From the NCBI RefSeq assembly GCF_003362755.1, contig NZ_QKRA01000007.1, positions 62,001 through 126,000 of the forward strand: 64,000 bases of DNA. The letters are read 5' to 3'. Position numbers and translations under genes: made by a program. Shown one piece after another: positions 8,523 through 17,133 of the stretch; the first letter of the stretch is position 1; each line of letters starts with the position of its first letter. Below the pieces are notes generated by a model. It had not been told where the DNA came from and made no database searches. It worked only from the letters and a program-made list of their open reading frames with translations. Origin of the DNA: Marinomonas piezotolerans. GTDB lineage: Bacteria > Pseudomonadota > Gammaproteobacteria > Pseudomonadales > Marinomonadaceae.

Positions 8523-9677
8523 ATGGCAGCCAGATCAATGAACACTGATTCACCTAAAGAATATTATAAGCATCGAATCGCGCTAGGCGCGCTTGATGTT
8601 GACCCGCTGCAATATGAAGCACTTGAAGCACTGGATAATCTTTATCAAAAACTCGTGTTTTCAGATGTAGATTGTCAGCAAGATTCAATGAAAGGGGTGT
8701 ATTTGTGGGGGGATGTTGGTAGGGGTAAAACCATGCTAATGGACCTGTTTTTTGAATCTTTGCCGGCTGGTATGGGTAAACGCCAACACTTCCACCATTT
8801 TATGGCCGACTTACATCGGCAACTTAACACAACCTTTGGTGTTGTGGATCCTCTCAAGAAAATCGCGGCCAATATGGCAAAAACAACCAAAGTCATTTGT
8901 TTTGATGAGTTTCATGTGTCTGATATTGCCGATGCAATGTTATTAAGGAATCTTATTGAAGCGTTGTTTGATAATGGTGTTGTACTGGTAGCCACTTCGA
9001 ATATTGCCGTTGAAAACTTGTTTCAAAGTCAATTGCAGAAAGCTAGATTTGAGCCCGCGATTAGAATGCTCAAACAACACCTGATAGCCTTTAACTTAAA
9101 TGGCCAAACAGACTATCGTTATAGACTTCCACTAGATCGACCACTGTATTTTACTCATTTATCTGAACTAGAGCGCGTGGTACTGCGTTCACTGCATTTA
9201 ACTTCTCATCATCAAGATGCAACTGTAAATGGTCGGTCAGTGCCTGTTCAGGGGGTGCTGGGACGCGCCATATGGTGTGATTTCGCAAGCTTATGTGAAG
9301 GTGCGCGTTCGACCCAAGATTATATAGCGCTGGCACATGATTATGATGTGGTAATCGTTTCTGATATACCTGAGTTAAGCAGTGAACCTTATGAGCATAT
9401 CAAAGCGCGAGGTACAGAAGACGGTGCTTTAGGATCAGGGGAAACGGGTGAGCGCCGCATTACTTTAGGTGTCAATGATGATGCCGTACGGCGTTTTATT
9501 GCACTAGTAGATGAATGTTATGACCAAGGGGTCAGTATGGCATTTCAGGCCAGCGTAGAGTTAGACCAGCTATATAGCAATGGTTCTTTAAGCTTTGAAT
9601 TTCGTCGTACAGTGAGTCGTATTAATGAAATGCAAACATTGGGATATCGGCGTCGCAGCGAACTATTGATGCCTTAA
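8523..9677 (+). CDS. zapE: AFG1-family ATPase ZapE
   Basis: A 384-residue P-loop ATPase close in length to E. coli ZapE. Walker A is GDVGRGKT at residues 63-70, Walker B lies in ICFDEFHV, and the LLRNLIEALF and VATSNI segments typical of the AFG1 family follow. ZapE acts at the Z-ring during cell division in E. coli and is related to mitochondrial AFG1. The upstream ribosome binding site is weak, and the ATG at 8538 is an alternative start. It stands alone between the cheB terminator and mmsA. Confidence 0.92.
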   Translation: MAARSMNTDSPKEYYKHRIALGALDVDPLQYEALEALDNLYQKLVFSDVDCQQDSMKGVYLWGDVGRGKTMLMDLFFESLPAGMGKRQHFHHFMADLHRQLNTTFGVVDPLKKIAANMAKTTKVICFDEFHVSDIADAMLLRNLIEALFDNGVVLVATSNIAVENLFQSQLQKARFEPAIRMLKQHLIAFNLNGQTDYRYRLPLDRPLYFTHLSELERVVLRSLHLTSHHQDATVNGRSVPVQGVLGRAIWCDFASLCEGARSTQDYIALAHDYDVVIVSDIPELSSEPYEHIKARGTEDGALGSGETGERRITLGVNDDAVRRFIALVDECYDQGVSMAFQASVELDQLYSNGSLSFEFRRTVSRINEMQTLGYRRRSELLMP

Positions 9678-9789
9678 TGATGGTTAACTGATTCCTTAAC
9701 TGAAAATAAAAGATTCCGACTTTTTTAAACCTAACTTAATAGGGATAGTGGGTTCATTATTTTAATGCATTCATGATATTGGAGTATTT

Positions 9790-11280
9790 ATGGACATTGT
9801 TGGGCATCTGATTAATGGGCAATTGAACACCTCGTCAACTCGTCTTCAAGACGTGTTTAATCCTGCTACGGGGACCGTAACGAAACAGGTAGCGATTGCT
9901 CCAAAAGCGACGGTAGAAGAAGCCATCGCATGTGCTGCAGCGGCTTATCCCGCTTGGCGCGACACGCCACCTTTGAAGCGCGCTCGCGTCATGTTTAAGT
10001 ATAAAGAGTTGCTCGAACGCAATGCCGATAAGATCACCGCACTGATTGGTGCTGAGCACGGGAAAATATGCCACGATGCGGCAGGAGAGCTTCAGCGCGG
10101 TATTGAAAATGTGGAGTACGCGTGTGGCGCCCCAGAGCTGTTGAAAGGCGAATTCTCTAAGAACGTTGGCCCATCAATCGATTCATGGAGTGAATTTCAG
10201 CCCTTAGGTGTGGTGGCTGGTATTACCCCATTTAACTTTCCTGCAATGGTTCCCTTGTGGATGTTCCCAATGGCCATTGTATGTGGGAACACCTTTGTCT
10301 TAAAGCCTTCAGAGAGAGATCCAAGTACTGCCATGTTTATTGCAGAGCTGTTGCAAGAAGCAGGTCTGCCTGATGGTGTTATGAATGTAGTAAATGGGGA
10401 TAAAGAAGCCGTAGATACTTTGTTAACAGATGGGCGTGTAAAGGCGGTCAGTTTCGTTGGATCAACCCCCATTGCAGAATATATTTATAGCACGGCAAGT
10501 GCTCATGGTAAGCGTTGTCAGGCACTTGGTGGAGCAAAAAACCACGCAATTGTGATGCCTGATGCTGACATGGACAATACAGTTAATCAATTGCTTGGCG
10601 CCGCATTTGGGTCATCTGGTGAACGTTGTATGGCCTTGTCTGTGGCGGTGGCAGTTGGTAAAGAGGCGGGTGATGCGTTGGTTGCCAAAATGGCTGACGC
10701 GATGACGGCTCTTAAAGTCGGTGAGTGCTCTGATGCGAGTAACGATTTCGGTCCCGTGATAACCAAAGAGCATCAGGAAAAAGTCGTTGGCTTCATTTCT
10801 AGTGCTGAATCTCAGGGAGCAACGGTTGTTGTCGATGGCCGTGATGCCCGCGTAACGGGTTATGAAGATGGCTTTTTTGTCGGCGCAACTCTGATAGACC
10901 ATGTTACGAAAGATATGGAAAGCTACCAGCAAGAGATATTTGGCCCAGTGTTGCAAGTCGTGCGAGTTGATACGATGGAGCAAGCCATGCAGCTAATCAA
11001 TGCTCATGAATACGGGAATGGTACCTGTATCTTTACACGAGACGGTGAAGCAGCACGTTACTTCTCCGATCATATCGAGGTCGGGATGGTGGGAATCAAT
11101 GTCCCATTACCTGTCCCCGTTGCATATCATAGTTTCGGTGGTTGGAAACGCTCGTTGTTTGGTGATTTGCACGCATACGGCCCTGATGCTGTTAGATTTT
11201 ACACCAAACGTAAAACGATCACCCAGCGCTGGCCATCTGCTGGTGTACGCGAAGGCAAGAGCTTCTCGTTTCCTTCTTAA
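9790..11280 (+). CDS. mmsA: Methylmalonate-semialdehyde dehydrogenase (CoA-acylating)
   Basis: A 496-residue aldehyde dehydrogenase. The catalytic cysteine is Cys280 in GSSGERCMA, and the PFNFPAMVP and FVGSTPIAEY signatures are those of the MmsA branch. MmsA converts methylmalonate or malonate semialdehyde with CoA and NAD+ to propionyl-CoA or acetyl-CoA, in valine, inositol or beta-alanine breakdown. TTGGAG precedes the ATG. No regulator or mmsB is adjacent. The omega-amino acid transaminase 26 kb away could supply malonate semialdehyde, which is inference. Confidence 0.92.
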   Translation: MDIVGHLINGQLNTSSTRLQDVFNPATGTVTKQVAIAPKATVEEAIACAAAAYPAWRDTPPLKRARVMFKYKELLERNADKITALIGAEHGKICHDAAGELQRGIENVEYACGAPELLKGEFSKNVGPSIDSWSEFQPLGVVAGITPFNFPAMVPLWMFPMAIVCGNTFVLKPSERDPSTAMFIAELLQEAGLPDGVMNVVNGDKEAVDTLLTDGRVKAVSFVGSTPIAEYIYSTASAHGKRCQALGGAKNHAIVMPDADMDNTVNQLLGAAFGSSGERCMALSVAVAVGKEAGDALVAKMADAMTALKVGECSDASNDFGPVITKEHQEKVVGFISSAESQGATVVVDGRDARVTGYEDGFFVGATLIDHVTKDMESYQQEIFGPVLQVVRVDTMEQAMQLINAHEYGNGTCIFTRDGEAARYFSDHIEVGMVGINVPLPVPVAYHSFGGWKRSLFGDLHAYGPDAVRFYTKRKTITQRWPSAGVREGKSFSFPS

Positions 11281-11301
11281 AGCAAGAGAAATATATGTTA
11301 T

Positions 11302-11327
11302 AAAAGCTGTTCTTTGAACAGCTTTTT
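11302..11327 (+). terminator. Rho-independent terminator after mmsA
   Basis: AAAAGCTGTTC and GAACAGCTTTTT form an 11-bp stem around a TTT loop, with the T-run on the plus strand. It also lies just beyond the 3' end of the convergent fdhD gene. Confidence 0.85.
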
Positions 11328-11345
11328 CGATTATGGATAAGGTAA

Positions 11346-12128
11346 CTAGTGATAGTGTCGTGGCGCGGAATGCCTAGGTATATGTACAAGATGAAGATTA
11401 AAATCGCGCGCTTGTGCGACTGCCAAAGTGCTGGGCGACGACAAGTGGCCGAGACTCGCAATTTTTGCTCTGACACCTTTCTGAATTAATTCGGTACTGC
11501 AACGACTCGACATTAAAACGTGAGCTTTTTGCAGTGTTAAGTTTTCTTTTAACGCTTTTCCAATCAATTTATCCAGTGCGTTATGACGACCTATGTCTTC
11601 TGCGAAGGCTAAAAATTCGCCTTCTTGGGTTAGCAACATCGCCCCATGTATCGCACCACTGATATGTCCTACTTTTTGGTGTTGGGAGAACTGTGACTTT
11701 GCTGCCAACCATTGCGAGTCAGATAATGACGGTGAATTTGGCAGAGAGGGCATATTTGGAAAGCTCTGTTCTATGGCTTCGATACCACATAACCCGCACC
11801 CAGAATTACCTTTACGCTGCCGCATTATTTGGCTTGCTCGATGCTGAGCGCGACCTGTAAGCTGAATATTGGCGCGCAGGTGGCTTGGCAGAAGTGTCGC
11901 TGTATCAGTTTCTTCATGGATGGAGAGGTCAAGTAACTCTGTCATCCCTGTAATCAAGCCCTCGGCAAAACAAAAGCCAATGATGAATGCCTCGACATCC
12001 ACTGGCGTGATCATAATGACGGCATAGTTCAGCTCATTGATACTGATAGCAATGGGCTGCTCTTCGACAAGCTCGGTGGCGCCGCTTTGGTTATCACTGG
12101 TGAAATAATAACGTTGAGTACCATGCAT
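11346..12128 (-). CDS. fdhD: Formate dehydrogenase accessory sulfurtransferase FdhD
   Basis: I take the ATG at 12128 (260 residues); the frame also opens at a TTG at 12155. The Cys-X2-Cys pair is Cys111/Cys114 in SGCGLCGIE, the site that carries sulfur, and GRHNALDKLIG and SSRCSTELIQK are typical FdhD segments. FdhD passes sulfur from the cysteine desulfurase IscS to the molybdenum cofactor of formate dehydrogenase. No formate dehydrogenase gene is in the window. Divergent from the mepM gene, with a long intergenic region between. Confidence 0.94.
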   Translation of the reverse strand: MHGTQRYYFTSDNQSGATELVEEQPIAISINELNYAVIMITPVDVEAFIIGFCFAEGLITGMTELLDLSIHEETDTATLLPSHLRANIQLTGRAQHRASQIMRQRKGNSGCGLCGIEAIEQSFPNMPSLPNSPSLSDSQWLAAKSQFSQHQKVGHISGAIHGAMLLTQEGEFLAFAEDIGRHNALDKLIGKALKENLTLQKAHVLMSSRCSTELIQKGVRAKIASLGHLSSPSTLAVAQARDFNLHLVHIPRHSAPRHYH

Positions 12129-12250
12129 AAAAAGTTTCTGCTTCCTAAGAGACAAGTATAATCATATGGTTGAATAAGAAAGTGAGTCTAACGCAAATAC
12201 AAGTACTTTAGTCGAACCACACTCTGCTCACATGCTTAAATCAGACATAA

Positions 12251-12275
12251 ATGTGCTTTGTAGGTCAAAGCACAT
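12251..12275. promoter_or_regulatory. Perfect 10-bp inverted repeat upstream of fdhD
   Basis: ATGTGCTTTG (12251-12260) and CAAAGCACAT (12266-12275) are perfect inverted copies around TAGGT. No T-run follows on either strand, which argues against a terminator. A second inverted pair with the same CAAAGCA core lies at 12527-12558. It is a candidate operator; the binding protein is unknown. Confidence 0.5.
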
Positions 12276-12526
12276 TGCTGTGTGTCGTATTTGCTACATC
12301 GTAAGAGCTTGGGTATAGATATACTCTAGGATTGGTGTTCTGTTTGTCTTTTCGTATAATGAAAGGCTTGCCGAAACCGATAGCTATTTGTTTCCGGTAG
12401 GCAAACGAACGAATGTAGATGCTATCAATAAACTGTAAAACGGTGCATTTGCGCGGGTTTTCTGGGATTCCACTGTGTCAGGCTATTTTTTTTGGAGAGA
12501 CTCAGGCAAGATGTGGCACGCTTTAT

Positions 12527-12558
12527 CAAAGCATGCCAACGGTTTATTTGATGCTTTG
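12527..12558. promoter_or_regulatory. Inverted repeat CAAAGCAT...ATGCTTTG next to the mepM promoter
   Basis: CAAAGCAT (12527-12534) and ATGCTTTG (12551-12558) are perfect inverted copies around 16 bases. They end about ten bases before the proposed -35 element of mepM. The core matches the repeat at 12251-12275, so one protein may bind both. Confidence 0.45.
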
Positions 12559-12568
12559 TAGCGAGCAA

Positions 12569-12596
12569 TTTGGCGACAGCACAAATCTCTTATACT
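12569..12596 (+). promoter_or_regulatory. Probable mepM promoter
   Basis: The -10 element TATACT (12591-12596) differs from TATAAT at one position. A weak -35 (TTTGGC, 12569-12574) lies 16 bases before it. Transcription would then begin near 12603, which would exclude the ATG at 12599 and favours the ATG at 12641 for mepM. Confidence 0.45.
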
Positions 12597-12640
12597 AAAT
12601 GGCAGCGGAGAGCTGCCCAAAAAAAAGAAGTTTACTCTCT

Positions 12641-14047
12641 ATGGTTCACCCAAAAAGGAAATTGCGTTGGCTACCTACAGGCCCACGCCTTTGGCTCCTT
12701 CTGATTGTTTGTGTCTTCGTATTCTTTTTAGTTGTATACGATGGCTCTGTTGAAGATGATCAACGTGCAGAAAACTTCGGTGCTTTACCTAAGCAACGTA
12801 TCATGCTTGATCCGGTCGCAACTCAAATAGCGGATGTGCCTAAACCTCCCTCGCTTGTTGCGCTAGCACCCTCTATTCCTGCTGGTATTGGAGAAGGTGG
12901 CCAGACAGTAGAGGAAACGAGCAATGATTTAATCTCTAGCTCCCCTGTCGACAACGTCACCCAGTCCGTGCCTAAGCCCAAAGTTGTCGAACATACTATT
13001 TCATCTGGCAATACGCTTGAGGGAATTTTCCAAAAATACGGGTTTCCAATTTCCACACTTTATAATGTGCTAGAGGCAGACCAAGAATATTTGGTATTAG
13101 AACCACTCCAAGTTGGTGACAAACTTCGTTTTGAAACCAATGATGAGGGGGAATTGATAAAGATCTCTCGTCGTATTGACCCAAGTAAAACCATCGCGTA
13201 CGTGCAGCATGATAACGGTGGTTTTGTGTACAAAGAAGAACTCAAACCGATTACTTGGAGCCAATACGCTAAGCACGGAGAAGTTGAAGGAAGTTTTTAT
13301 TTGTCAGCAAAGCGAGCCGGTCTTTCGGACGCTAACATCATGATCATCAGTGATTTGCTGAAAAGCCGATTTGATTTCCGTCGTGACCTAAGAGTGGGTG
13401 ATGAATTTGATGTTGTCTTAAAGCAAGGAGATGTCGAAGGAGAGCCTGTTGGCTCGGAACAGGTAGAGGCTGTTCGTATAAAAGTGCGAGGCCAACTCTA
13501 CCAAGCGTTTTTGAACTCTGATGGTCGTTTTTATGATGAAAAAGGCAATGGCTTGACGCCAGCATTACGGCGCTGGCCAACTGCTGTGACCTATAGAGTA
13601 AGCTCAAGCTTCAATCCCAATCGTAAGCATCCAGTGACAGGTCGGCCGTCTCCTCATAACGGTACTGATTTAGCCACACCCTCTGGCACGAAAATACTCG
13701 CTACTGGTGATGGTATCGTGACGCGCACCGCTAATCATCGTTACGCTGGACGTTACATTGATATTGATAACATTGGTAAATACAGTACGCGTTACCTCCA
13801 CTTAAGCAAAATATTGGTCAAAAAAGGTCAACGGGTAAAACGTGGTCAAGTCATAGCGCTATCCGGGGCGACAGGCCGAGTTACTGGGCCCCATTTACAC
13901 TATGAGTTGCATGTTAATGGGCGGCCAGTGAACCCTATGACAGCAAGAATTCCAACGATGCAGTCGATTCCGAAGGGAGAGCGTACGGCGTTTAACAAGT
14001 CGATTGCTACATGGACGGAACTAATGGATGCGCGTGACGTTTTATAA
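12641..14047 (+). CDS. mepM: MepM-like murein endopeptidase (LysM-like plus M23 domain)
   Basis: I start at ATG 12641 (468 residues); the ATG at 12599 lacks a ribosome binding site and lies beside a -10 box. Residues 17-33 are a single membrane helix that anchors the protein in the inner membrane. A LysM/OapA-like region is at about 115-165. The M23 domain (about 335-435) has the zinc and catalytic residues His339 and Asp343 (HNGTD), His387 (RYLHL), and His418/His420 (GPHLHYE). This is the layout of E. coli MepM, which cleaves D-Ala-mDAP crosslinks in the periplasm during cell elongation. In E. coli the gene is next to znu genes; here fdhD takes that place. Confidence 0.9.
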   Translation: MVHPKRKLRWLPTGPRLWLLLIVCVFVFFLVVYDGSVEDDQRAENFGALPKQRIMLDPVATQIADVPKPPSLVALAPSIPAGIGEGGQTVEETSNDLISSSPVDNVTQSVPKPKVVEHTISSGNTLEGIFQKYGFPISTLYNVLEADQEYLVLEPLQVGDKLRFETNDEGELIKISRRIDPSKTIAYVQHDNGGFVYKEELKPITWSQYAKHGEVEGSFYLSAKRAGLSDANIMIISDLLKSRFDFRRDLRVGDEFDVVLKQGDVEGEPVGSEQVEAVRIKVRGQLYQAFLNSDGRFYDEKGNGLTPALRRWPTAVTYRVSSSFNPNRKHPVTGRPSPHNGTDLATPSGTKILATGDGIVTRTANHRYAGRYIDIDNIGKYSTRYLHLSKILVKKGQRVKRGQVIALSGATGRVTGPHLHYELHVNGRPVNPMTARIPTMQSIPKGERTAFNKSIATWTELMDARDVL

Positions 14048-14063
14048 CGGCGCAGATTGATAT

Positions 14064-14102
14064 AAAAAAACTGCCGTTGATATTATCAATGGCAGTTTTT
14101 TT
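14064..14102. terminator. Bidirectional terminator between mepM and rsgA
   Basis: A stem of CTGCCGTTGATA with TATCAATGGCAG (one G-U pair) is flanked by an A-run on the left and a T-run on the right, so it can stop transcription of both convergent genes. Confidence 0.85.
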
Positions 14103-14132
14103 GTTTAGAGCTTGGAACGACCGAAGGCGATA

Positions 14133-15113
14133 TTAGTCTGCCATACTATGTTTACGTGCGCGGATGTCTGAGTGAGCGCTGCGATGAAACTTATCGTGTG
14201 GCTTAGACTTTTCTGCGCGTGCTTGATCATCCGTATCGTGAACTCGCTTATACATTTGTACCCGTTCCTCGTCGAGCTCACCATTCACTACCGCATTTCG
14301 TACCGCGCAATGAGGTTCGTTGGAATGGGTGCAGTCATTAAAATGGCATTGACGAGCAAAGGTCAAAACGTCTTCAAATTCAGTGGTTAACTTCCTATTG
14401 GCCTCATTCGCTTGCAGTTCTCTTAAAGAAGGAGAATCCAGCAACACAGCGTGATTTGGAAGTCTAAACAATGCATTTTGATCTAATTTGAAATGACTGT
14501 TGGAGTCATCTAGGTTAATCAGGTTTCTAACAAGGCGTGATTTGCCAGAGCCGGGGGCGCCTAATATGGCGACCGTTTTGCCTCGTTTAAAGAAAGATGT
14601 CACGACTTCTAGTGGCGTTTCAGACTTTGCGTTGACGGTCTCTACAATGAGTAATGGGTCTAAACGCTGAACTTGTGCTTGTTTGTCTTCGATGTCATCA
14701 CATACGTCAGCTTTGGTCAGGATGACAATCGCATCGGCTTCGGCTTCGTGAATAAGTTCAAGGTAACGCTTTATTAGATCAAGGTTAAAGCTGTCGTCTA
14801 ATGCGCAAACAATTAACACCGTATCAATGTTTGCAGCGATAAGCTCGTCGCTATCGCTAAAGAGAGCGCTACGGTCAAGCTTACGAACGAAATTTTGATG
14901 TTGATCTAGAACAACCCAATCGCCTATCGTCATTTCGCGCTGATAATCGGGCTGGGAAAGAGCAATGAGTCCTTGCTCTGAGACCAAGTGATAACCACTG
15001 GGACTAACATGACAAACACGAGCCATTAGATTCTTTTCTAGGTCATCCAGTGACAATTGTTGTTGGAAGTAGGTGTGCCAACCTAAGTCAAACAAAGAAA
15101 TAGATGCATCCAT
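14133..15113 (-). CDS. rsgA: Small ribosomal subunit biogenesis GTPase RsgA
   Basis: I use the ATG at 15113 (326 residues) with GGAG nine bases upstream; the frame opens at a TTG at 15140. The order of G-motifs is circularly permuted, as in RsgA: G4 (TKAD) precedes G1 (GAPGSGKS) and the G3-like LDSPS segment. An OB-fold lies at the N-terminus and a zinc knuckle (C-X5-C with H and a further C in CHFNDCTHSNEPHC) at the C-terminus. RsgA acts late in 30S subunit maturation. The Ser/Thr G3 region differs slightly from E. coli. E. coli has orn and psd nearby; neither is here. Confidence 0.93.
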   Translation of the reverse strand: MDASISLFDLGWHTYFQQQLSLDDLEKNLMARVCHVSPSGYHLVSEQGLIALSQPDYQREMTIGDWVVLDQHQNFVRKLDRSALFSDSDELIAANIDTVLIVCALDDSFNLDLIKRYLELIHEAEADAIVILTKADVCDDIEDKQAQVQRLDPLLIVETVNAKSETPLEVVTSFFKRGKTVAILGAPGSGKSRLVRNLINLDDSNSHFKLDQNALFRLPNHAVLLDSPSLRELQANEANRKLTTEFEDVLTFARQCHFNDCTHSNEPHCAVRNAVVNGELDEERVQMYKRVHDTDDQARAEKSKPHDKFHRSAHSDIRARKHSMAD

Positions 15114-15437
15114 TAAAACAACTCCAGGTGAAATCACCAACGAACAAAAAACTGATAACCGCTAGAATGCAGTAGCGATCGTCCCGTGATGTCTGTACTG
15201 ATCGACAAACAATTTCGAGATTAGCACAGTGTGAAGTCCCTACAAACGTATATTTGGGTTAGCGAGCGTTATTTTTTGTATGAAAGCTAAATTAGTTGCT
15301 AGGCTTACATCGACCTAAAAAGAGAGAAAAACTTGTAAACTACGGTCTCAATTATTTGGATGCTTTATTCTAAGTGTAACCATGGGTATGGTAGAAGTAT
15401 CAATCGGATAGGAATGCCAGTTAGGGAGACTCAGTGC
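15114..15437. other. Intergenic region between divergent rsgA and the phosphatase-kinase gene
   Basis: About 320 A+T-rich bases. Only a short inverted repeat (CGCTA/TAGCG near 15161-15178) stands out. It should hold both promoters, but I see no convincing -35/-10 pair and no gene. Confidence 0.5.
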
Positions 15438-17132
15438 ATGTTGTTACAACCGAATTTGTATTTTCTGATCGCTGCGGTGTTCATGTTCTTTACTGTTGTA
15501 ACGGTAGATAACTATTTTCGCTGGGCTTGGCTATGGACATCCGTATCTTTTTTTTTAGTAAGTTTGGCATATATCTTAAATAGACCGGCGATTTTTAGAA
15601 AAAGAGCCGACGGGACAATACCCGTTTATATCCGTTGGGTGTTTTGGCCTTTTTTATGGGCGACGCAGCTGTTTAACGCGATCGCAAGGAGTAGAGATCA
15701 GGTTCCAGCCGTACAAGAGATTGAGCCGGGGTTATTTTTAGCTCGACGCCTTTTTCCTTCAGATATCCATACCTTAAAGCACCATAATATTTGCGCTATT
15801 CTAGATGTTACGGCCGAGTTTAACTCGCTTAATTGGACGTTGTTGGGCGAAGATATTGATTATTTAAACTTACCGGTATTAGATCACTCGATCCCTTCTA
15901 TTGCGCAAGTTCAAAGAGCACTTAATTGGATACATACTCATCGTAAAGATGGCAACAGCGTTGTGGTTCATTGTGCTTTGGGTCGAGGGCGTTCAGTGTT
16001 TTTGATGGCGGCTTATTTACTAAGCCAGCATCCAGAGAAAACACCGGCAGGTGTTATTAAATTGATTAAAAAAGTACGTAAGAGTGCACACCTTAATAAA
16101 AAGCAGTTCAACAAACTAAGTGAACTCCACCATAAAAAACGTTTAGTTGTGCGAAATACTGCATGGCTCATCGCTAACCCTGTTGCAGGAACTCGTCAGT
16201 GGGAACAAAGTAAAGATCAGATATTAGAAATGCTGTCCCCTTATTACGATCTAACCATTCGAACCACGACATCGGACTATAATGGCAGTCATTGGGCAAA
16301 GCGCGCTCTGTCTAAAAGTCCTGATTTAATTATTGCTTGCGGTGGTGATGGTACGGTAGCGGAAGTTGCTCAAGAACTTGTCAATACTCAAGTTAAGCTG
16401 GGCATTATCCCTTTAGGCACAGCGAATGCTTTAAGTTATGCCCTATGTGGTGTTGGCGTTAAGATCAACCCCATTGAGACGGCGTGTTTAGCTCTGATAG
16501 AAGGGGTTGAAAGTCGGATTGACACGGCGCGTGCAAATGGCGAGGCGATGTTGTTATTGACTGGGCTAGGTTTCGAACAACAAATGATTGAGAAAGCGGA
16601 CCGCTCTAAGAAGAATGACAGTGGACAATTCGCGTACCTTCAAGGGTTATCAGAGGCGGTTAGTGATAATGTTATCAAGCATTATGAACTGTCGATTGAT
16701 GAAGAAAAACCTATCGTGGTGAAGACTCAGAGCTTGACAGTGGCCAATGCGGCGCCTGTAACAACTTTGTTAGCGCAAGGGCGAGGGGCACCGGATCTGA
16801 CCGATGGATTGCTAGATGTTACATGGTTATCGACAGATAAAGCCCCTATATTGAGCCTCGTCGAGTTGATGGGGCACGGGCTGAAAAGCCGTGTAGCGCC
16901 CCATGAATACGACGGCGTCCGTCACACAACAGCATATCGCGTTAGAATTACATCCAATGATTCGATCGCGTATGTATTAGACGGGGAAGAGCGAGAAGCG
17001 GATGAGTTAGTGATAGAAATATTGCCTAAGTCTTTATCGGTTCTTGTGCCAGCAAAAATAGAATCATTAAGAGGAGAGGGTGCGGAGAGAGGTGTCTCCC
17101 TCCGACGTGATAAAAACAACGAGACGGAGTAA
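15438..17132 (+). CDS. Fusion of dual-specificity phosphatase and diacylglycerol-kinase-like lipid kinase
   Basis: I use the ATG at 15438 (564 residues) because AGGGAG precedes it; an ATG at 15360 would add 26 residues without a ribosome binding site. Two hydrophobic helices (about 7-24 and 29-47) anchor it in the membrane. A dual-specificity phosphatase domain follows at about 90-225, with Asp149 as likely general acid and the P-loop HCALGRGRS (Cys179, Arg185). Residues about 240-550 are a DAGK/LCB5-type kinase with GGDGT (302-306) and PLGTAN (325-330). A lipid or phospholipid substrate is probable for both halves but cannot be named. The stop is one base from the end of the convergent lipoprotein gene. 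Confidence 0.85.
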   Translation: MLLQPNLYFLIAAVFMFFTVVTVDNYFRWAWLWTSVSFFLVSLAYILNRPAIFRKRADGTIPVYIRWVFWPFLWATQLFNAIARSRDQVPAVQEIEPGLFLARRLFPSDIHTLKHHNICAILDVTAEFNSLNWTLLGEDIDYLNLPVLDHSIPSIAQVQRALNWIHTHRKDGNSVVVHCALGRGRSVFLMAAYLLSQHPEKTPAGVIKLIKKVRKSAHLNKKQFNKLSELHHKKRLVVRNTAWLIANPVAGTRQWEQSKDQILEMLSPYYDLTIRTTTSDYNGSHWAKRALSKSPDLIIACGGDGTVAEVAQELVNTQVKLGIIPLGTANALSYALCGVGVKINPIETACLALIEGVESRIDTARANGEAMLLLTGLGFEQQMIEKADRSKKNDSGQFAYLQGLSEAVSDNVIKHYELSIDEEKPIVVKTQSLTVANAAPVTTLLAQGRGAPDLTDGLLDVTWLSTDKAPILSLVELMGHGLKSRVAPHEYDGVRHTTAYRVRITSNDSIAYVLDGEEREADELVIEILPKSLSVLVPAKIESLRGEGAERGVSLRRDKNNETE

Positions 17133-17133
17133 C

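Larger units (their letters stand above)
12129..12640. other. Gene-free region between fdhD and mepM with inverted repeats
   Basis: About 510 bases without a convincing gene. They hold two inverted repeats built on the same half-site, a further imperfect hairpin (TTGCC/GGCAA with GAAAC/GTTTC at 12368-12404) and a probable mepM promoter near 12591. Part of the region must also contain the fdhD promoter, which I could not place. Confidence 0.6.
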
